A stretch of 19,548 nt of DNA from G963674665 sp964609625 (GTDB lineage: Bacteria > Desulfobacterota > Desulfovibrionia > Desulfovibrionales > Desulfovibrionaceae): positions 1 through 19,548 of the forward strand of contig CAZSRS010000059.1 of the NCBI GenBank assembly GCA_964609625.1. The letters are read 5' to 3'. The position numbers and the translations under genes are program-made. The stretch's first letter is position 1. Every line of letters begins with the position of its first letter. Below are positions 6,473 through 14,512 of the stretch, in pieces. The notes beneath the pieces were generated by a model, which ran no database searches, was not told the origin of the DNA, and saw only the letters and a program-made list of their open reading frames with translations.

Positions 6473-6803
6473 GACGGTCCGTTACGTCGCCGGTGTTCAC
6501 GGTGGTCTTGGGCTCCACGAGCATGATCTGTACTTCCTCGGCGGCCACGGGCATATGCTCCACCCCCTTGGGGATGACGCAGAGTTCTCCTGGCTCCAGG
6601 GTCAGTTCGGAGTCCCGGAATCTGATGACCAGCGTGCCCTTGACCACGAAGAACAACTCGTCCTCGTTGTCGTGCTTGTGCCAGACGAACTCGCCCTTGA
6701 TCTTGGCCAGCTTGATGTAGTTCTCGTTGAGTTCGGCCACGACCTTGGGATCCCAATGGGTCTGGAAAAGTGCGAATTTCTGTTTCAGATTGATTTTGTC
6801 CAT
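6444..6803 (-). CDS. Single-domain cupin protein
   Basis: The product is 119 aa. The start at 6803 has AAGGA upstream; 15 extra residues in the open frame lack a ribosome site. Cupin motif 1 is H42-K-H44 with E49 and G56, and motif 2 is G72-x5-P78-x-G80-x2-H83. All four usual metal ligands (H42, H44, E49, H83) are therefore present, so it should bind a divalent metal. Small cupins like this are widespread as dioxygenase-like or sugar/amino-acid binding proteins, and the substrate cannot be told. It sits 50 bases downstream of the PAS-like gene on the same strand and may share its transcript. Confidence 0.88.
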   Translation of the reverse strand: MDKINLKQKFALFQTHWDPKVVAELNENYIKLAKIKGEFVWHKHDNEDELFFVVKGTLVIRFRDSELTLEPGELCVIPKGVEHMPVAAEEVQIMLVEPKTTVNTGDVTDRRTKLAVEWI

Positions 6804-6853
6804 GGCTCGAGTCCTTGTCGTCGTGTCGGAATATGGCATCAGGGGCATGCAGC

Positions 6854-7513
6854 CTAAACAGGGGAGGACATGTCCATCGTTTCGGCCGGGGCCTCGGTCA
6901 GGACGAGCAGCATGCGGCTTTGGTCGGGCAGGTCCGCGGCGTAGAGCAGCGCATCACCGGGACCGATGCCGGCCAGGGTGTGGGGCAGGCGCACCCGCTC
7001 CCTTAGCAGTGAGCGCCGTTCCAGGACCATGTCGGCGAGTTCGCGCCCCAGTAGCGCTTGCAGGTCGTTTTCGGCATTGCCATAGTCCAGGGTGGCGAAT
7101 CCGAGCATGACGCCGGTGCTGGCCAGTTGCATGTTGCCCTTGTGGTCGCAGATGATCACCGGCACGGGGATAGCGGCCAGGGCCGAGCGGATGCGCTGGA
7201 CATCGTTCTCGAGCCCGGCCAGACGTCGGGCCGCGGCATGGGCCCAGGCCCCGCCTTCCCCAAGTTCCTGAATCTCGTCCAGGGTGATGTCCGTGTCCCC
7301 GACTCCCAAGCGGTGGAACAGCTTTCTGGCAAAGCGAAGCCGTACGGCAAACATGTAGGCCGTCAAGACACAGGCCACCACGGCGAGACCAACGGCCGCC
7401 AGGCTCGCATGATAGGGGGCTTCCGCGAACACGTACAGGCTCAAGGCAAAAACAGCGGCCAAGGCGAAAAGCCAGACGGTCAATTCCGCAGTCGCGGCCA
7501 ATCTGCCGGGCAT
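6854..7513 (-). CDS. Membrane-anchored PAS-like sensor protein without output domain
   Basis: The product is 219 aa, starting at an ATG with GGAGGGACG directly upstream. Residues about 12-31 and 36-58 are two membrane helices. A charged linker with a short coiled-coil segment (about 88-115) leads to a PAS-like domain: IRSALAAIPVPVIICDHKGNMQLAS, about 112-136, with a later strand RMLLVLTEA. No kinase, GGDEF, EAL or methyl-accepting domain follows, so it is a sensor with no visible output. It could act through a partner protein. The PAS domain call rests on the IPVPVIICDHKGNM signature and is moderate. Confidence 0.7.
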   Translation of the reverse strand: MPGRLAATAELTVWLFALAAVFALSLYVFAEAPYHASLAAVGLAVVACVLTAYMFAVRLRFARKLFHRLGVGDTDITLDEIQELGEGGAWAHAAARRLAGLENDVQRIRSALAAIPVPVIICDHKGNMQLASTGVMLGFATLDYGNAENDLQALLGRELADMVLERRSLLRERVRLPHTLAGIGPGDALLYAADLPDQSRMLLVLTEAPAETMDMSSPV

Positions 7514-7537
7514 ACGTCCCTCCCTGACAGGGTGCGG

Positions 7538-7669
7538 TTATTCATCAGCCTGCCAAGCCGGCTCGAAAATGCCACGAAGCAACAGATGCAAGGACATTCC
7601 CAGCAGGCCGCCATAGAGATAAACTACGCCACTTGCCGGAAAAGGGCAACGTCGGGAAACGCCAAGCAT
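7538..7669 (-). CDS. Possible 43-aa single-TM protein
   Basis: An open frame from ATG 7669 ends 24 bases before the PAS-like gene start. Its C-terminal half (VVYLYGGLLGMSLHLLLRGIF) reads as a membrane helix followed by a short acidic tail. The ribosome site is poor and no family is recognised. It may be a small membrane partner of the PAS-like protein or a chance frame. Confidence 0.25.
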   Translation of the reverse strand: MLGVSRRCPFPASGVVYLYGGLLGMSLHLLLRGIFEPAWQADE

Positions 7670-7775
7670 CGTGGAGCACCGTTTCCGCCCCGGACTATAA
7701 AGATTCTTTTCGAGTGGCCGAAAAGTTAGGCAATCCACGCGGGATACCACGTCGCACGGATACGTTTTTCTTGCC

Positions 7776-7828
7776 GCAGGCAACCTACTCAGGGGAGCAA
7801 CACCAAGGAGCAGGTTGCCTGCTCTTTC
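7776..7828 (+). terminator. Terminator-like hairpin with competing upstream arm
   Basis: GAGCAGG (7808-7814) and CCTGCTC (7818-7824) form a tight hairpin followed by TTTCTAT. An upstream arm GCAGGCAACCT (7776-7786) is perfectly complementary to AGGTTGCCTGC (7812-7822), which would break that hairpin. The layout is that of an attenuator or of a small-RNA end; no coding gene precedes it on this strand. Confidence 0.4.
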
Positions 7829-7877
7829 TATAACGGGCTGCAATCATATCCTGTTTCATGATGTTGCCGTGCGCCCC

Positions 7878-7905
7878 TAATGTTGCAGGCCTTGCCTGCC
7901 GATAA
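7878..7905 (+). promoter_or_regulatory. Sigma-28 (FliA) promoter of flgM
   Basis: TAATGTTG (7878-7885) is followed after 12 bases by GCCGATAA (7898-7905), an exact match to the FliA -10 element; the -35 resembles TAAAGTTT. The spacing is one base longer than the enteric consensus. It precedes flgM by 33 bases, which fits class 3 flagellar control of the anti-sigma factor. Confidence 0.75.
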
Positions 7906-7938
7906 GAAAGGCAAGGGAAACATGGGGAGGTCATTGCC

Positions 7939-8244
7939 ATGGAAATCACCAGCCTGCTTACTGGACTTGCTCCGGAGCGCGCCAGGGCTGGACAAACAGG
8001 ACAGGAGACAAAGAAGCCGAAAGGGCTCACAGCCTCCAGGCGCGACCGGGTCAGTGTATCGGCCGAGGCCAAGCTCCGCGCCGCGGAGCTTGGATCCAGG
8101 GAGGATCTTGAAATCCGGCGTGAAAAGGTTGACGAGATCAAGGCCCTGATCGACAACGGCGAGTATAGGATAGACACCGCCAAGATCGCCAAACGCATCG
8201 TCGAGGAAGAACCGGAGTTCTTCCTCCCCCGCCGCAAGGCGTAA
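7939..8244 (+). CDS. flgM: Anti-sigma-28 factor FlgM
   Basis: The product is 101 aa, the usual FlgM length. The N-terminal half is polar and probably disordered. The C-terminal half carries the conserved sigma-binding segment: RVSVSAEA (about 37-44), then REKVDEIKALIDNGEYRID (about 61-79) and AKRIVEEE. FlgM holds FliA (sigma-28) inactive until the hook is complete and it is exported by the flagellar secretion system. GGGGAGG lies upstream of the ATG. The gene is transcribed from a sigma-28 promoter and closed by a strong terminator, so it is a one-gene unit rather than part of the common flgM-flgN-flgK run. This makes it an autoregulatory feedback gene. Confidence 0.9.
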   Translation: MEITSLLTGLAPERARAGQTGQETKKPKGLTASRRDRVSVSAEAKLRAAELGSREDLEIRREKVDEIKALIDNGEYRIDTAKIAKRIVEEEPEFFLPRRKA

Positions 8245-8248
8245 TTCC

Positions 8249-8286
8249 AAGCCGCAAGCATTTCCCTCTTGCGGCTTCGCCTTTTT
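8249..8286 (+). terminator. Rho-independent terminator after flgM
   Basis: AAGCCGCAAG (8249-8258) pairs perfectly with CTTGCGGCTT (8268-8277) around a 9-base loop, followed by CGCC and a run of five T (8282-8286). It starts four bases after the flgM stop codon. Confidence 0.88.
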
Positions 8287-8411
8287 CTTACTTCCTGCAG
8301 GATAGCATACTCGTATTCCATTGCGAACCGTGGAACGTCCCATCCTTGGTGTGGCGCTCGCATCAGGGGGGTGCCGCCAGGATACGAGAGCCCGTCCCTG
8401 GGCGTTTTGGC

Positions 8412-8438
8412 TTGATTGTTCACGCTCCGCGCTATAGA
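8412..8438 (+). promoter_or_regulatory. Weak candidate promoter upstream of comEC
   Basis: TTGATT (8412-8417) and TATAGA (8433-8438) are 15 bases apart, shorter than ideal. This is the only sigma-70-like pair seen in the roughly 250 bases between the flgM terminator and comEC; nothing else was recognised there. Confidence 0.25.
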
Positions 8439-8536
8439 TGATCGTAAGGCAAGGTTTTACTGGGGATGTTCGAAACGCCCCAGGTGAATGATGCCCGTGA
8501 TCTCGGTTTTCTCTCCACAACAGCGATGGGGGCGCC

Positions 8537-11209
8537 GTGTCGCCTGGCTATGGAACCAATCCCCGCACGGTCGCCCGGATACCGGGCTTGGTGGCCTGGC
8601 AACGTTATTTCCTGGCTTGGTGTCTGGGTCTTCTGGCCTGGGATACGCCGGCGGCAGCCTTCGTCGCCGCAGTCTGCCTGGCGTTCATGCTCTGGCCGGT
8701 TCTGTCGCCGGCCTGGATCCAGGGGCGTGTGCAATGCGTGGGCCTGGTCCTGGCTTTTGGTCTGGGCCTTGCCCTGGCAGCGGTGAAAGCGCCTCCACCA
8801 CTGCCGGAGGCCCGCCCCTGGATGGTGCAGGGAGGCAGGCTCCAGCTGACGGGCAGGGTGGTTGAGACCGAAACACGGATCGAAAATCGGCTCCTGGTCG
8901 TGCTGCGGGACGTGCGGGTCACTCTGCCTGGGGGTGTCACGGACGATCTGGACGATAAGCTCGCCTGGACCTGGCAGGACCCGCTGTTCCGGCCCGCGCC
9001 CGGTGACCTGCTGCAAGCCGTGCTGGCGGTCAAGCCCATCCACGGCATGGCCAACCCCGGGGGCGGAGACTTCGAGAGCTACCAGACCCGCAAGGGGCAC
9101 CGCCATCGCGCTTGGAGCAAGGGAGACGCCGCCGGGGCCAGTGTCCTGGAATCGGCGCCCGGCTATTGGTGGCAGTGCAGGGAGTCCCTGCGCCAGCGGG
9201 TGGAGACCCTGCTACGGCCGGGCGATTCCCAGGGCAGGGCGATGATCATGGCCCTGCTCTTCGGCGACCGCTTCTGGCTCGAGCAGGAGAGTATGGAACT
9301 CGTGCGCAAGGGCGGTGTGGCCCACACCTTGGCGCTGTCCGGACTGCACGTCGGTTTTGTGGCCTTGTTCGGCTTCATCCTGGCCCGGACTGTCGGCCTT
9401 GTGGCGCCCAGGGTCTTTCTGGAACTGCCCCGCCAGAAGCTGGGAGCCCTGGCCGCTGTTGTGGCCGCCCTGGTGTATCTCTGGCTCGGCGGTTTTTCTC
9501 CTTCGCTGCTGCGTGCTTCCCTGATGTTCACCATCTGGGGGGTGCTCTTGGTGCGGGGACGGCAGGGCGTACTCTTGGATGGGCTGCTCCTGGCCTTGGC
9601 CTGCATCCTGCTTGTTTCTCCGGAACTGATCCATGACCTGCGCCTGCAACTGTCGGCCGCGGCCGTGGCCGGCATCGCCGCCTGGCTGGATCTGCGCGGC
9701 CGCTGGATTCTCTGGCGACGGGAAGTGATGGAGCGGACCCGCTCCCAGTTGGTGGTACGCGAGCGGGGGCGCCTGGGCGCCGTTCTCTGGCATGTCTGGC
9801 AGGGCATGGTGGGGATACCCGTGGTGGGAGCGTTGTTCCGGCCACTGGCAAGAGGCATGGACTGGTGCATGCGTCGCTCCCTGGACCTGCTCTGTGTCAG
9901 CCTGGCCGCGCAACTGGCCGTGCTGCCGCTCCTGGTCTGGAACTTCGGACTCGTTTCGTTCGGCGTGTTCATCAATCTGCTTTGGATACCGCTGTTGGCA
10001 CTGGTGGTCATGCCCCTTAGCCTGGCTGGTTTGGTTGCGGCACCACTGCCCTGGAGCGCGCCGGCCGGATTGCTGTTCCTGGGGGCGTCCGGGGTGGGAC
10101 AGTGGTTCCTGGACGTGTTGCACTGGCTGGAGGCCCAGGGCTGGTTGCACGAGATCCTGATCTTGCGGCCGGAGTGGCCTGGCCGGCTGGGATACTGGCT
10201 GATTATGCTCTGCTTCTGGCTCTGGGCACGGCAAAGGCTGGAGCGCCACGGACGCCCCCAACCTCCAGCCTGGAGCGCGGCGGCTTGTCTGAGCTTGGCG
10301 CTGCTCGTCCTGCCCACGGCAGCGTTACCACTGCTGCAACGCGGCACGGTACGACTCACGCTGCTTGACGTGGGGCAGGGGCAGTCCATTCTCGTGCAGG
10401 GGCAGCACGGCCGGAGGCTGCTGCTGGACGGGGGCGGCTTCTTTTCCCGAACCTTTGATGTGGGGCGGGCCGTCGTGGCACGGGTATGCAGCCTGGAACA
10501 CCCCCCGAAGTTGTGGGCCGTGGCCCTCTCCCATGCGGACATGGACCACATGAGGGGGCTGGTGTTTCCCGTGCGACATTTTACGCCACGCTTTTTTGCC
10601 TGCAACGGCGCGCCCATGGGCGGGTTCACCGGAGAGGAACTGGAGACCGCGCTGCTGGAGAGCGGGACGTCGCGAAAGGTGTTGCGCGCGGGGGACAGTA
10701 TACCGCTCGGTGCGGAGCTGGAACTCGAAGTCCTTCACCCCGCGCGTGAGTTCCTGCCGGGCTCAGGAGGTCTCGACGCAAATAACGCCTCCCTGGTGCT
10801 GCGGCTGGTGTGGCAGGGGCAGGGGCTCGCGCTGCTGCCCGGAGATCTGGAGGGGCCGGGTCTTGGGAAGCTGTTGGATTCCAGGGCGGATCTGCGCGCC
10901 CAGGTGCTGGTGGCGCCGCATCACGGATCAGGCAGCAGTGTGGTACGCGACTTCCATGAGCGCGTGGACCCCGAGGTGGTCCTCGCCAGTGCGGGCTATC
11001 TGAATCAGTGGGGCTTTCCTGCGGCCGTGCTGCGCGAGAAGTTGGCCCTGCGGGGCGTCCCAATGCTGGCGACCTCGGAGTGCGGCGCAATCGAGGTCGT
11101 TTGGAGCGATCCAAACTCTCTGCCCGAGGTCTCATGTTTCAGAGTCGGCAAGGCGGGTAACCCTCAAGACGTCGTGGGCAGGGCCTTGAGTTCCAGGATC
11201 TCGAGGTAA
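8537..11209 (+). CDS. comEC: ComEC/Rec2-family DNA uptake channel
   Basis: The product is up to 890 aa. ComEC is the inner-membrane channel that carries single-stranded DNA into the cytoplasm during natural transformation. The N-terminus has membrane helices and the beta-rich DUF4131-type region (about 90-190). The competence membrane domain carries HTLALSGLHVGF (about 263-274) and many helices to about 590. The C-terminal metallo-beta-lactamase domain has H666-A-D668-M-D670-H671 and H795-H796-G-S, so its metal ligands look intact. A polar segment of about 50 residues near 390-445 (rich in Arg, Trp, Val) splits the membrane domain and makes the protein long for the family. The start is uncertain: the GTG at 8537 lacks a clear ribosome site. 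The last 46 bases overlap the convergent gene. Confidence 0.92.
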   Translation: MSPGYGTNPRTVARIPGLVAWQRYFLAWCLGLLAWDTPAAAFVAAVCLAFMLWPVLSPAWIQGRVQCVGLVLAFGLGLALAAVKAPPPLPEARPWMVQGGRLQLTGRVVETETRIENRLLVVLRDVRVTLPGGVTDDLDDKLAWTWQDPLFRPAPGDLLQAVLAVKPIHGMANPGGGDFESYQTRKGHRHRAWSKGDAAGASVLESAPGYWWQCRESLRQRVETLLRPGDSQGRAMIMALLFGDRFWLEQESMELVRKGGVAHTLALSGLHVGFVALFGFILARTVGLVAPRVFLELPRQKLGALAAVVAALVYLWLGGFSPSLLRASLMFTIWGVLLVRGRQGVLLDGLLLALACILLVSPELIHDLRLQLSAAAVAGIAAWLDLRGRWILWRREVMERTRSQLVVRERGRLGAVLWHVWQGMVGIPVVGALFRPLARGMDWCMRRSLDLLCVSLAAQLAVLPLLVWNFGLVSFGVFINLLWIPLLALVVMPLSLAGLVAAPLPWSAPAGLLFLGASGVGQWFLDVLHWLEAQGWLHEILILRPEWPGRLGYWLIMLCFWLWARQRLERHGRPQPPAWSAAACLSLALLVLPTAALPLLQRGTVRLTLLDVGQGQSILVQGQHGRRLLLDGGGFFSRTFDVGRAVVARVCSLEHPPKLWAVALSHADMDHMRGLVFPVRHFTPRFFACNGAPMGGFTGEELETALLESGTSRKVLRAGDSIPLGAELELEVLHPAREFLPGSGGLDANNASLVLRLVWQGQGLALLPGDLEGPGLGKLLDSRADLRAQVLVAPHHGSGSSVVRDFHERVDPEVVLASAGYLNQWGFPAAVLREKLALRGVPMLATSECGAIEVVWSDPNSLPEVSCFRVGKAGNPQDVVGRALSSRISR

Positions 11210-12954
11210 TAGGTGAGGGGCGGGGGTGCGTCTTCGGCCTGCAGAATCCTGGCCCTGACCCAAACACGCCTATCGAGGCGTTTCTCCGGTTGTCCAACGT
11301 CGGGGGGAAGGGAAAGGATGACGTAGCGCACGGGGATGTCCGCGACCTCGGGCAGCAGCACGTAGTATTCTTCGTTCGGGCGTTCCTCGCGCACGATGGT
11401 CCCCACCAGCTCCATCTCCCTGCCTGTCTGACGCTGCAGGCGTTGACGCAGGTCGACCACGGCCTTCCGGGCCTGGGCCATGGTCTCCAGACCCTGGAGC
11501 GCCCGGGCATAGTCCGGTGCCCCCAGCCATTTCGGGCCGGTTTGGGTGTCGCGGCTGCAGTAGAGAGTGTTCGGGAAACGGGCTGTACCCTGGGCCATGG
11601 GGTTCTCCAGCATGACGATGAAGTCGGGCAATCCGTCGAGGTTGACGTCCTGGACAGCGATGGCGCGGACTTGGCTCCCAGGTCCGGGCTGGGGCGCGGG
11701 CGTGTCCAGGATGCCCCCCTGGGTGGTCAGGGTCAGGCGGTTGCTCAGGCCGTCCGACAGTGTCGCCAGGCAGGCCTGAAGCGTCTCCCCGTTGTGCAGG
11801 GGCAGTGCAAGGGCGAAGGTCTGCTCCCGCACCAGGAAGTGGTCCGGAAAGTGTCGGTCCAGGAATTCCGAGGACAGGGAGCGGCACTGGCCATGCTCTG
11901 CAAGCAGAAAACCCGGACCTTGCCGTGGGGTGCGCAATTCCATGCCGGCGAGCATGTCTCCGAAGGTTTTGCGCCACTGTTCAGCCAAGCCGTGCATCCC
12001 GCCGCGCTCCAGGGTTTGGTGGAAGGCTGCGTCCATGTCTGGCCGCCACTGCCAGCCCTGAGCCTGGTCGCATGCCTGGGCCTGGAAATAGCCGGGATTC
12101 TCGGCGATGATCGGCTCCGGCGAAGCGCTCAGGCCCAGCTGTACCACCCACTCCCGATGGAAAAACACGGCCATGCGGCGGAAGACCACGCCGCAGGGCT
12201 GCCCCGTGTCCAGAACGGTGTACGTCTTGACCGGCGTGTCGCCGGCTTTGAACAGGCTGTTTGCAGCCGGCAGGCTTTGCGGCGGTGGGACGCCGAAGTC
12301 GCCGATGGCGAGCGCGGCGCGATCCCGCAGGGCGTCGATTCGGGTGAACGGATACTGCCTCTTGCCTTCGAGATCGGCCAGGGGCGCGGCCTGGTACCAG
12401 AAGCGCAGGCCCGGCCCGGTGGCTGCGGAGGGAGTGACCAGCCGCACGCTCCTGGGCAGGCGCAGATGTACTCCGGCTTCCGGAATTTCCACGTCGCGCG
12501 ACTCAGGGGGCTGCTCTCCGGCCTTGAGCATGAACAGGAACACGCCCTTGTGCAGGAGCACGAAACGTCCGTCCGGCAACGCCAAAAGCGTCTGCAACCC
12601 CGGTATGTCGCAGCCCGTGCGCACCAGGTCCATGGACTCGGCCTCAATGCCGACCTCACCGGGCGAGGTCTGCATGCTGGCAAGGTACACACCGGTCTCC
12701 ACCTTCTCGATCTCCGGCGTCACGCGGCAACTGCGCCCCTCGAAGGTCATGCCGTTCTGGGTGATGCGTATGGTCTTGCCCAGCCAGGAGCCGGCCTCGG
12801 TCTCGTCCATGGTCGCTCCAGGGGTAAAGACCAAACCCGCGATACGCCAAAGGGCGCCGGGCTCAGGGCTGTCCACTGCCCACGGCAGGGGCGGGGAAAT
12901 CCCTGTTAACGCCAGGCACATAACCAAGAGCAAGGCTGTGCGGCGCGTGTTCAT
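11164..12954 (-). CDS. Large exported protein with one FG-GAP-like calcium loop
   Basis: The product is 596 aa with a signal peptide (residues 1-26, hydrophobic core LLLVMCLALTG, then A-V-D). No lipobox is obvious. I do not recognise the overall family. A DVNLDGLPDFIVML segment matches the D-x-N-x-D-G-x-x-D calcium-loop pattern of FG-GAP/VCBS repeats, present once here. The C-terminal part (about 510-596) alternates charged strands and may be an OB-like fold. The ATG overlaps the thiL stop (ATGA), so it is translationally coupled to thiL even though it has no visible ribosome site. Its 3' end overlaps the comEC 3' end by 46 bases. A periplasmic or surface role is likely; the link with thiamine synthesis is probably positional only. 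Confidence 0.8.
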   Translation of the reverse strand: MNTRRTALLLVMCLALTGISPPLPWAVDSPEPGALWRIAGLVFTPGATMDETEAGSWLGKTIRITQNGMTFEGRSCRVTPEIEKVETGVYLASMQTSPGEVGIEAESMDLVRTGCDIPGLQTLLALPDGRFVLLHKGVFLFMLKAGEQPPESRDVEIPEAGVHLRLPRSVRLVTPSAATGPGLRFWYQAAPLADLEGKRQYPFTRIDALRDRAALAIGDFGVPPPQSLPAANSLFKAGDTPVKTYTVLDTGQPCGVVFRRMAVFFHREWVVQLGLSASPEPIIAENPGYFQAQACDQAQGWQWRPDMDAAFHQTLERGGMHGLAEQWRKTFGDMLAGMELRTPRQGPGFLLAEHGQCRSLSSEFLDRHFPDHFLVREQTFALALPLHNGETLQACLATLSDGLSNRLTLTTQGGILDTPAPQPGPGSQVRAIAVQDVNLDGLPDFIVMLENPMAQGTARFPNTLYCSRDTQTGPKWLGAPDYARALQGLETMAQARKAVVDLRQRLQRQTGREMELVGTIVREERPNEEYYVLLPEVADIPVRYVILSLPPDVGQPEKRLDRRVWVRARILQAEDAPPPLTYYLEILELKALPTTS

Positions 12955-13964
12955 CGGCTGAAATGGTCGAATCCGGCGGTGGGCAGGAGCGCGTCATTGA
13001 CAAGGAGTTCGGGGGCCTCGGTGACCTCCCCCAGGGGGAAGAATCCGGGGAGGGAGTCGCGCAATGCATCAGCCGCCGCCGTGGTGCAAGTCCCCAGCAG
13101 GCAGTAATCCTCCCCGCCGAGCACGGCTTGCTCCAAGGGCGTTGCCTGGTCCTGGAAACAGCGCAAAACCTCGGGGTGCAGGCGTTGCGGCGGTATCTGC
13201 AAGCGCGCTCCGGGCACGGTGCGCATGCCCTCGCCGGGGGCGAGCTCCGCTCCCAGCAAACGGGGCAGGTCGCGGACAAGTCCGTCGGACACGTCCATCA
13301 AGCTGTGCACGCCGGGGTGGGCAGCCAGGATGCGCCCCTCGGTCAACAGCGGCTGGGGGCGCAGATGCGCGGCCGTGGCCAGGGGGTAATCACTTCGGGC
13401 CACACTCCCCAGGTTTTGGGGGCTCTTTTCCAGTTGCGTCAGGCCGGTGCGCGCCAACCCCAGGGGCAGATAACCGGCCAAGGTCGCGGAGCCGCAGCAG
13501 AACAGAACATCCCCGGGCTGGGCCTGTCCTCGGGGCAGGGGACGCTCGGCATGCCCCCAGACGGTAACGGCCACGCCGAGCTGTTCGCTTTTGCTCAGGT
13601 CGCCGCCGATACAGGGAGTGCCCCATTCATTGGCGAGATCGGCCATGCCCGCGAAGAATTCCTCCCAGAAACTGTCTTCCAGCCCAAGCGGGGCTTGCAG
13701 TCCCATGCAGAAGCCGAGAGGAACGGCACCCATGGCGGCGAGATCCGAGAGATTCACGGCCAGGGCCTTGTGGCCTATCTCTCCTGGAGTGAAGTAGGTG
13801 CGTCTGAAATGGCTGTGCTCCAGAAACAGATCCAGGCTCACGCAGACTCGCTCGGGCCAGGTCACCACGGCGCAGTCGTCGCCACGGGGCAACACGAGCG
13901 AGGCATGCTCACGTGGAAAATGGCGATCCAGCATCGCGAGGAAGGCGAATTCGGAATCAGGCAC
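12951..13964 (-). CDS. thiL: Thiamine-monophosphate kinase
   Basis: ThiL phosphorylates thiamine monophosphate to thiamine diphosphate, the last step of cofactor synthesis. The motifs are in family order: RGDDCAVV near the N-terminus, the SLDLFLEHSHF segment, GHKALAVNLSDLAAMGAVP, GGDLSKSEQLGVAVTVWG, MDVSDGLVRDL and LGGEDYCLL. The start is taken as GTG at 13964, which gives 337 aa, the normal ThiL size. The frame stays open upstream only because it overlaps the preceding membrane-protein gene, and that part reads as meaningless sequence. No in-frame ATG exists near this point, so a GTG start is preferred though its ribosome site is weak. It is the middle gene of a three-gene unit, 14 bases after the previous stop and coupled to the next gene. 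Confidence 0.92.
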   Translation of the reverse strand: MPDSEFAFLAMLDRHFPREHASLVLPRGDDCAVVTWPERVCVSLDLFLEHSHFRRTYFTPGEIGHKALAVNLSDLAAMGAVPLGFCMGLQAPLGLEDSFWEEFFAGMADLANEWGTPCIGGDLSKSEQLGVAVTVWGHAERPLPRGQAQPGDVLFCCGSATLAGYLPLGLARTGLTQLEKSPQNLGSVARSDYPLATAAHLRPQPLLTEGRILAAHPGVHSLMDVSDGLVRDLPRLLGAELAPGEGMRTVPGARLQIPPQRLHPEVLRCFQDQATPLEQAVLGGEDYCLLGTCTTAAADALRDSLPGFFPLGEVTEAPELLVNDALLPTAGFDHFSR

Positions 13965-13978
13965 TGGAGCCGCCAGGG

Positions 13979-14392
13979 TTAGAACTTGATGTCGGCCACT
14001 TTCAGTCCCAGAAAATCGGCCAGTTGGCTGATGATGTGCACGTCGGCGAAGTACATGGCCAAGCCGTAAATGAACAGAATGGCCGCGGCGTACAGAATGC
14101 CGCCGATGATGTTGGGGATGGCCCAGGCCACGGTCTCGGCGATGAGCGCCGTGGGGCTCAGGAGTTGGTCCTTGAGCACGCTTTCGTGCTCCTTGGGCAT
14201 GACGATGACGCGAACCTTGTCCAGCACCGAGAAGACAATGGGGGGAACCAAGAACCAGATCAGCCACTTGTAGGGGAGATCGCCGGGGATTGGGGTCCGG
14301 AGGTCGAAAAAATTATAGATGTTGGAGAGCATGCTCACACCCAGGGCTGCGTAGATCACCCCGTGGGCGGCGTGAATGATGTTGATTCTCAT
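13979..14392 (-). CDS. Small integral membrane protein of unknown function
   Basis: The product is 137 aa with about three membrane helices (roughly 8-24, 42-58 and 92-114). A basic, charged stretch between helices 2 and 3 (VRVIVMPKEHESVLKDQ) probably lies in the cytoplasm. The start at 14392 (MRINIIHAAHGVIYAA) has GGGGG four bases upstream. An ATG 16 codons earlier (14440) has GGGGAG too close to it and is second choice. It is the first gene of the unit with thiL and the exported protein, transcribed from the promoter at 14466-14494. No family is recognised. Confidence 0.72.
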   Translation of the reverse strand: MRINIIHAAHGVIYAALGVSMLSNIYNFFDLRTPIPGDLPYKWLIWFLVPPIVFSVLDKVRVIVMPKEHESVLKDQLLSPTALIAETVAWAIPNIIGGILYAAAILFIYGLAMYFADVHIISQLADFLGLKVADIKF

Positions 14393-14465
14393 GAGACCCC
14401 CGAGCGGTTGAATGGCGAAGGGGCGAGCGAACTGGAACATCGCTCCCCGTGAGATGTCGCGATGT

Positions 14466-14494
14466 TGTATACCGGGCTTTGCACGCGGATGCAA
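14466..14494 (-). promoter_or_regulatory. Sigma-70-type promoter of the thiL unit
   Basis: On the minus strand TTGCAT (14494-14489) is followed after exactly 17 bases by TATACA (14471-14466). Both are good matches to the consensus. Transcription would start near 14459 and give a leader of about 65 bases before the gene at 14392. Confidence 0.6.
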
Positions 14495-14512
14495 ATGCCT
14501 TACAACAACGGC

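Larger units (their letters stand above)
7514..7938. other. 425-base intergenic region with structured segments
   Basis: No confident gene lies here. It contains a possible 43-codon minus-strand frame (7538-7669), a hairpin CTTTTCG/CGAAAAG (7706-7712/7719-7725), an alternating hairpin pair (7776-7824) and the sigma-28 promoter of flgM. A -10-like TATAAA (7696-7701) lies before the first hairpin, but no good -35 box is visible. A small RNA is conceivable and unproven. Confidence 0.5.

Noticed and set aside
7696..7830. Cyclic di-GMP (GEMM) or other known riboswitch upstream of flgM
   Set aside because: The conserved GEMM core and tetraloop-receptor sequences are not present on either strand; only generic hairpins remain.
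9163..10629. 488-codon minus-strand frame inside comEC
   Set aside because: Composition is Ser/Arg/Pro-rich with no motif or ribosome site, and comEC motifs on the other strand are unmistakable.
11290..12909. 539-codon plus-strand frame opposite the exported protein gene
   Set aside because: His/Gln/Gly-rich antisense shadow; the minus-strand product has a signal peptide and is coupled to thiL.
13965..14267. N-terminal extension of thiL to 14267
   Set aside because: The extra 101 residues overlap the upstream membrane-protein gene out of frame, are Arg/His/Gly-rich nonsense, and would make ThiL far longer than its family.
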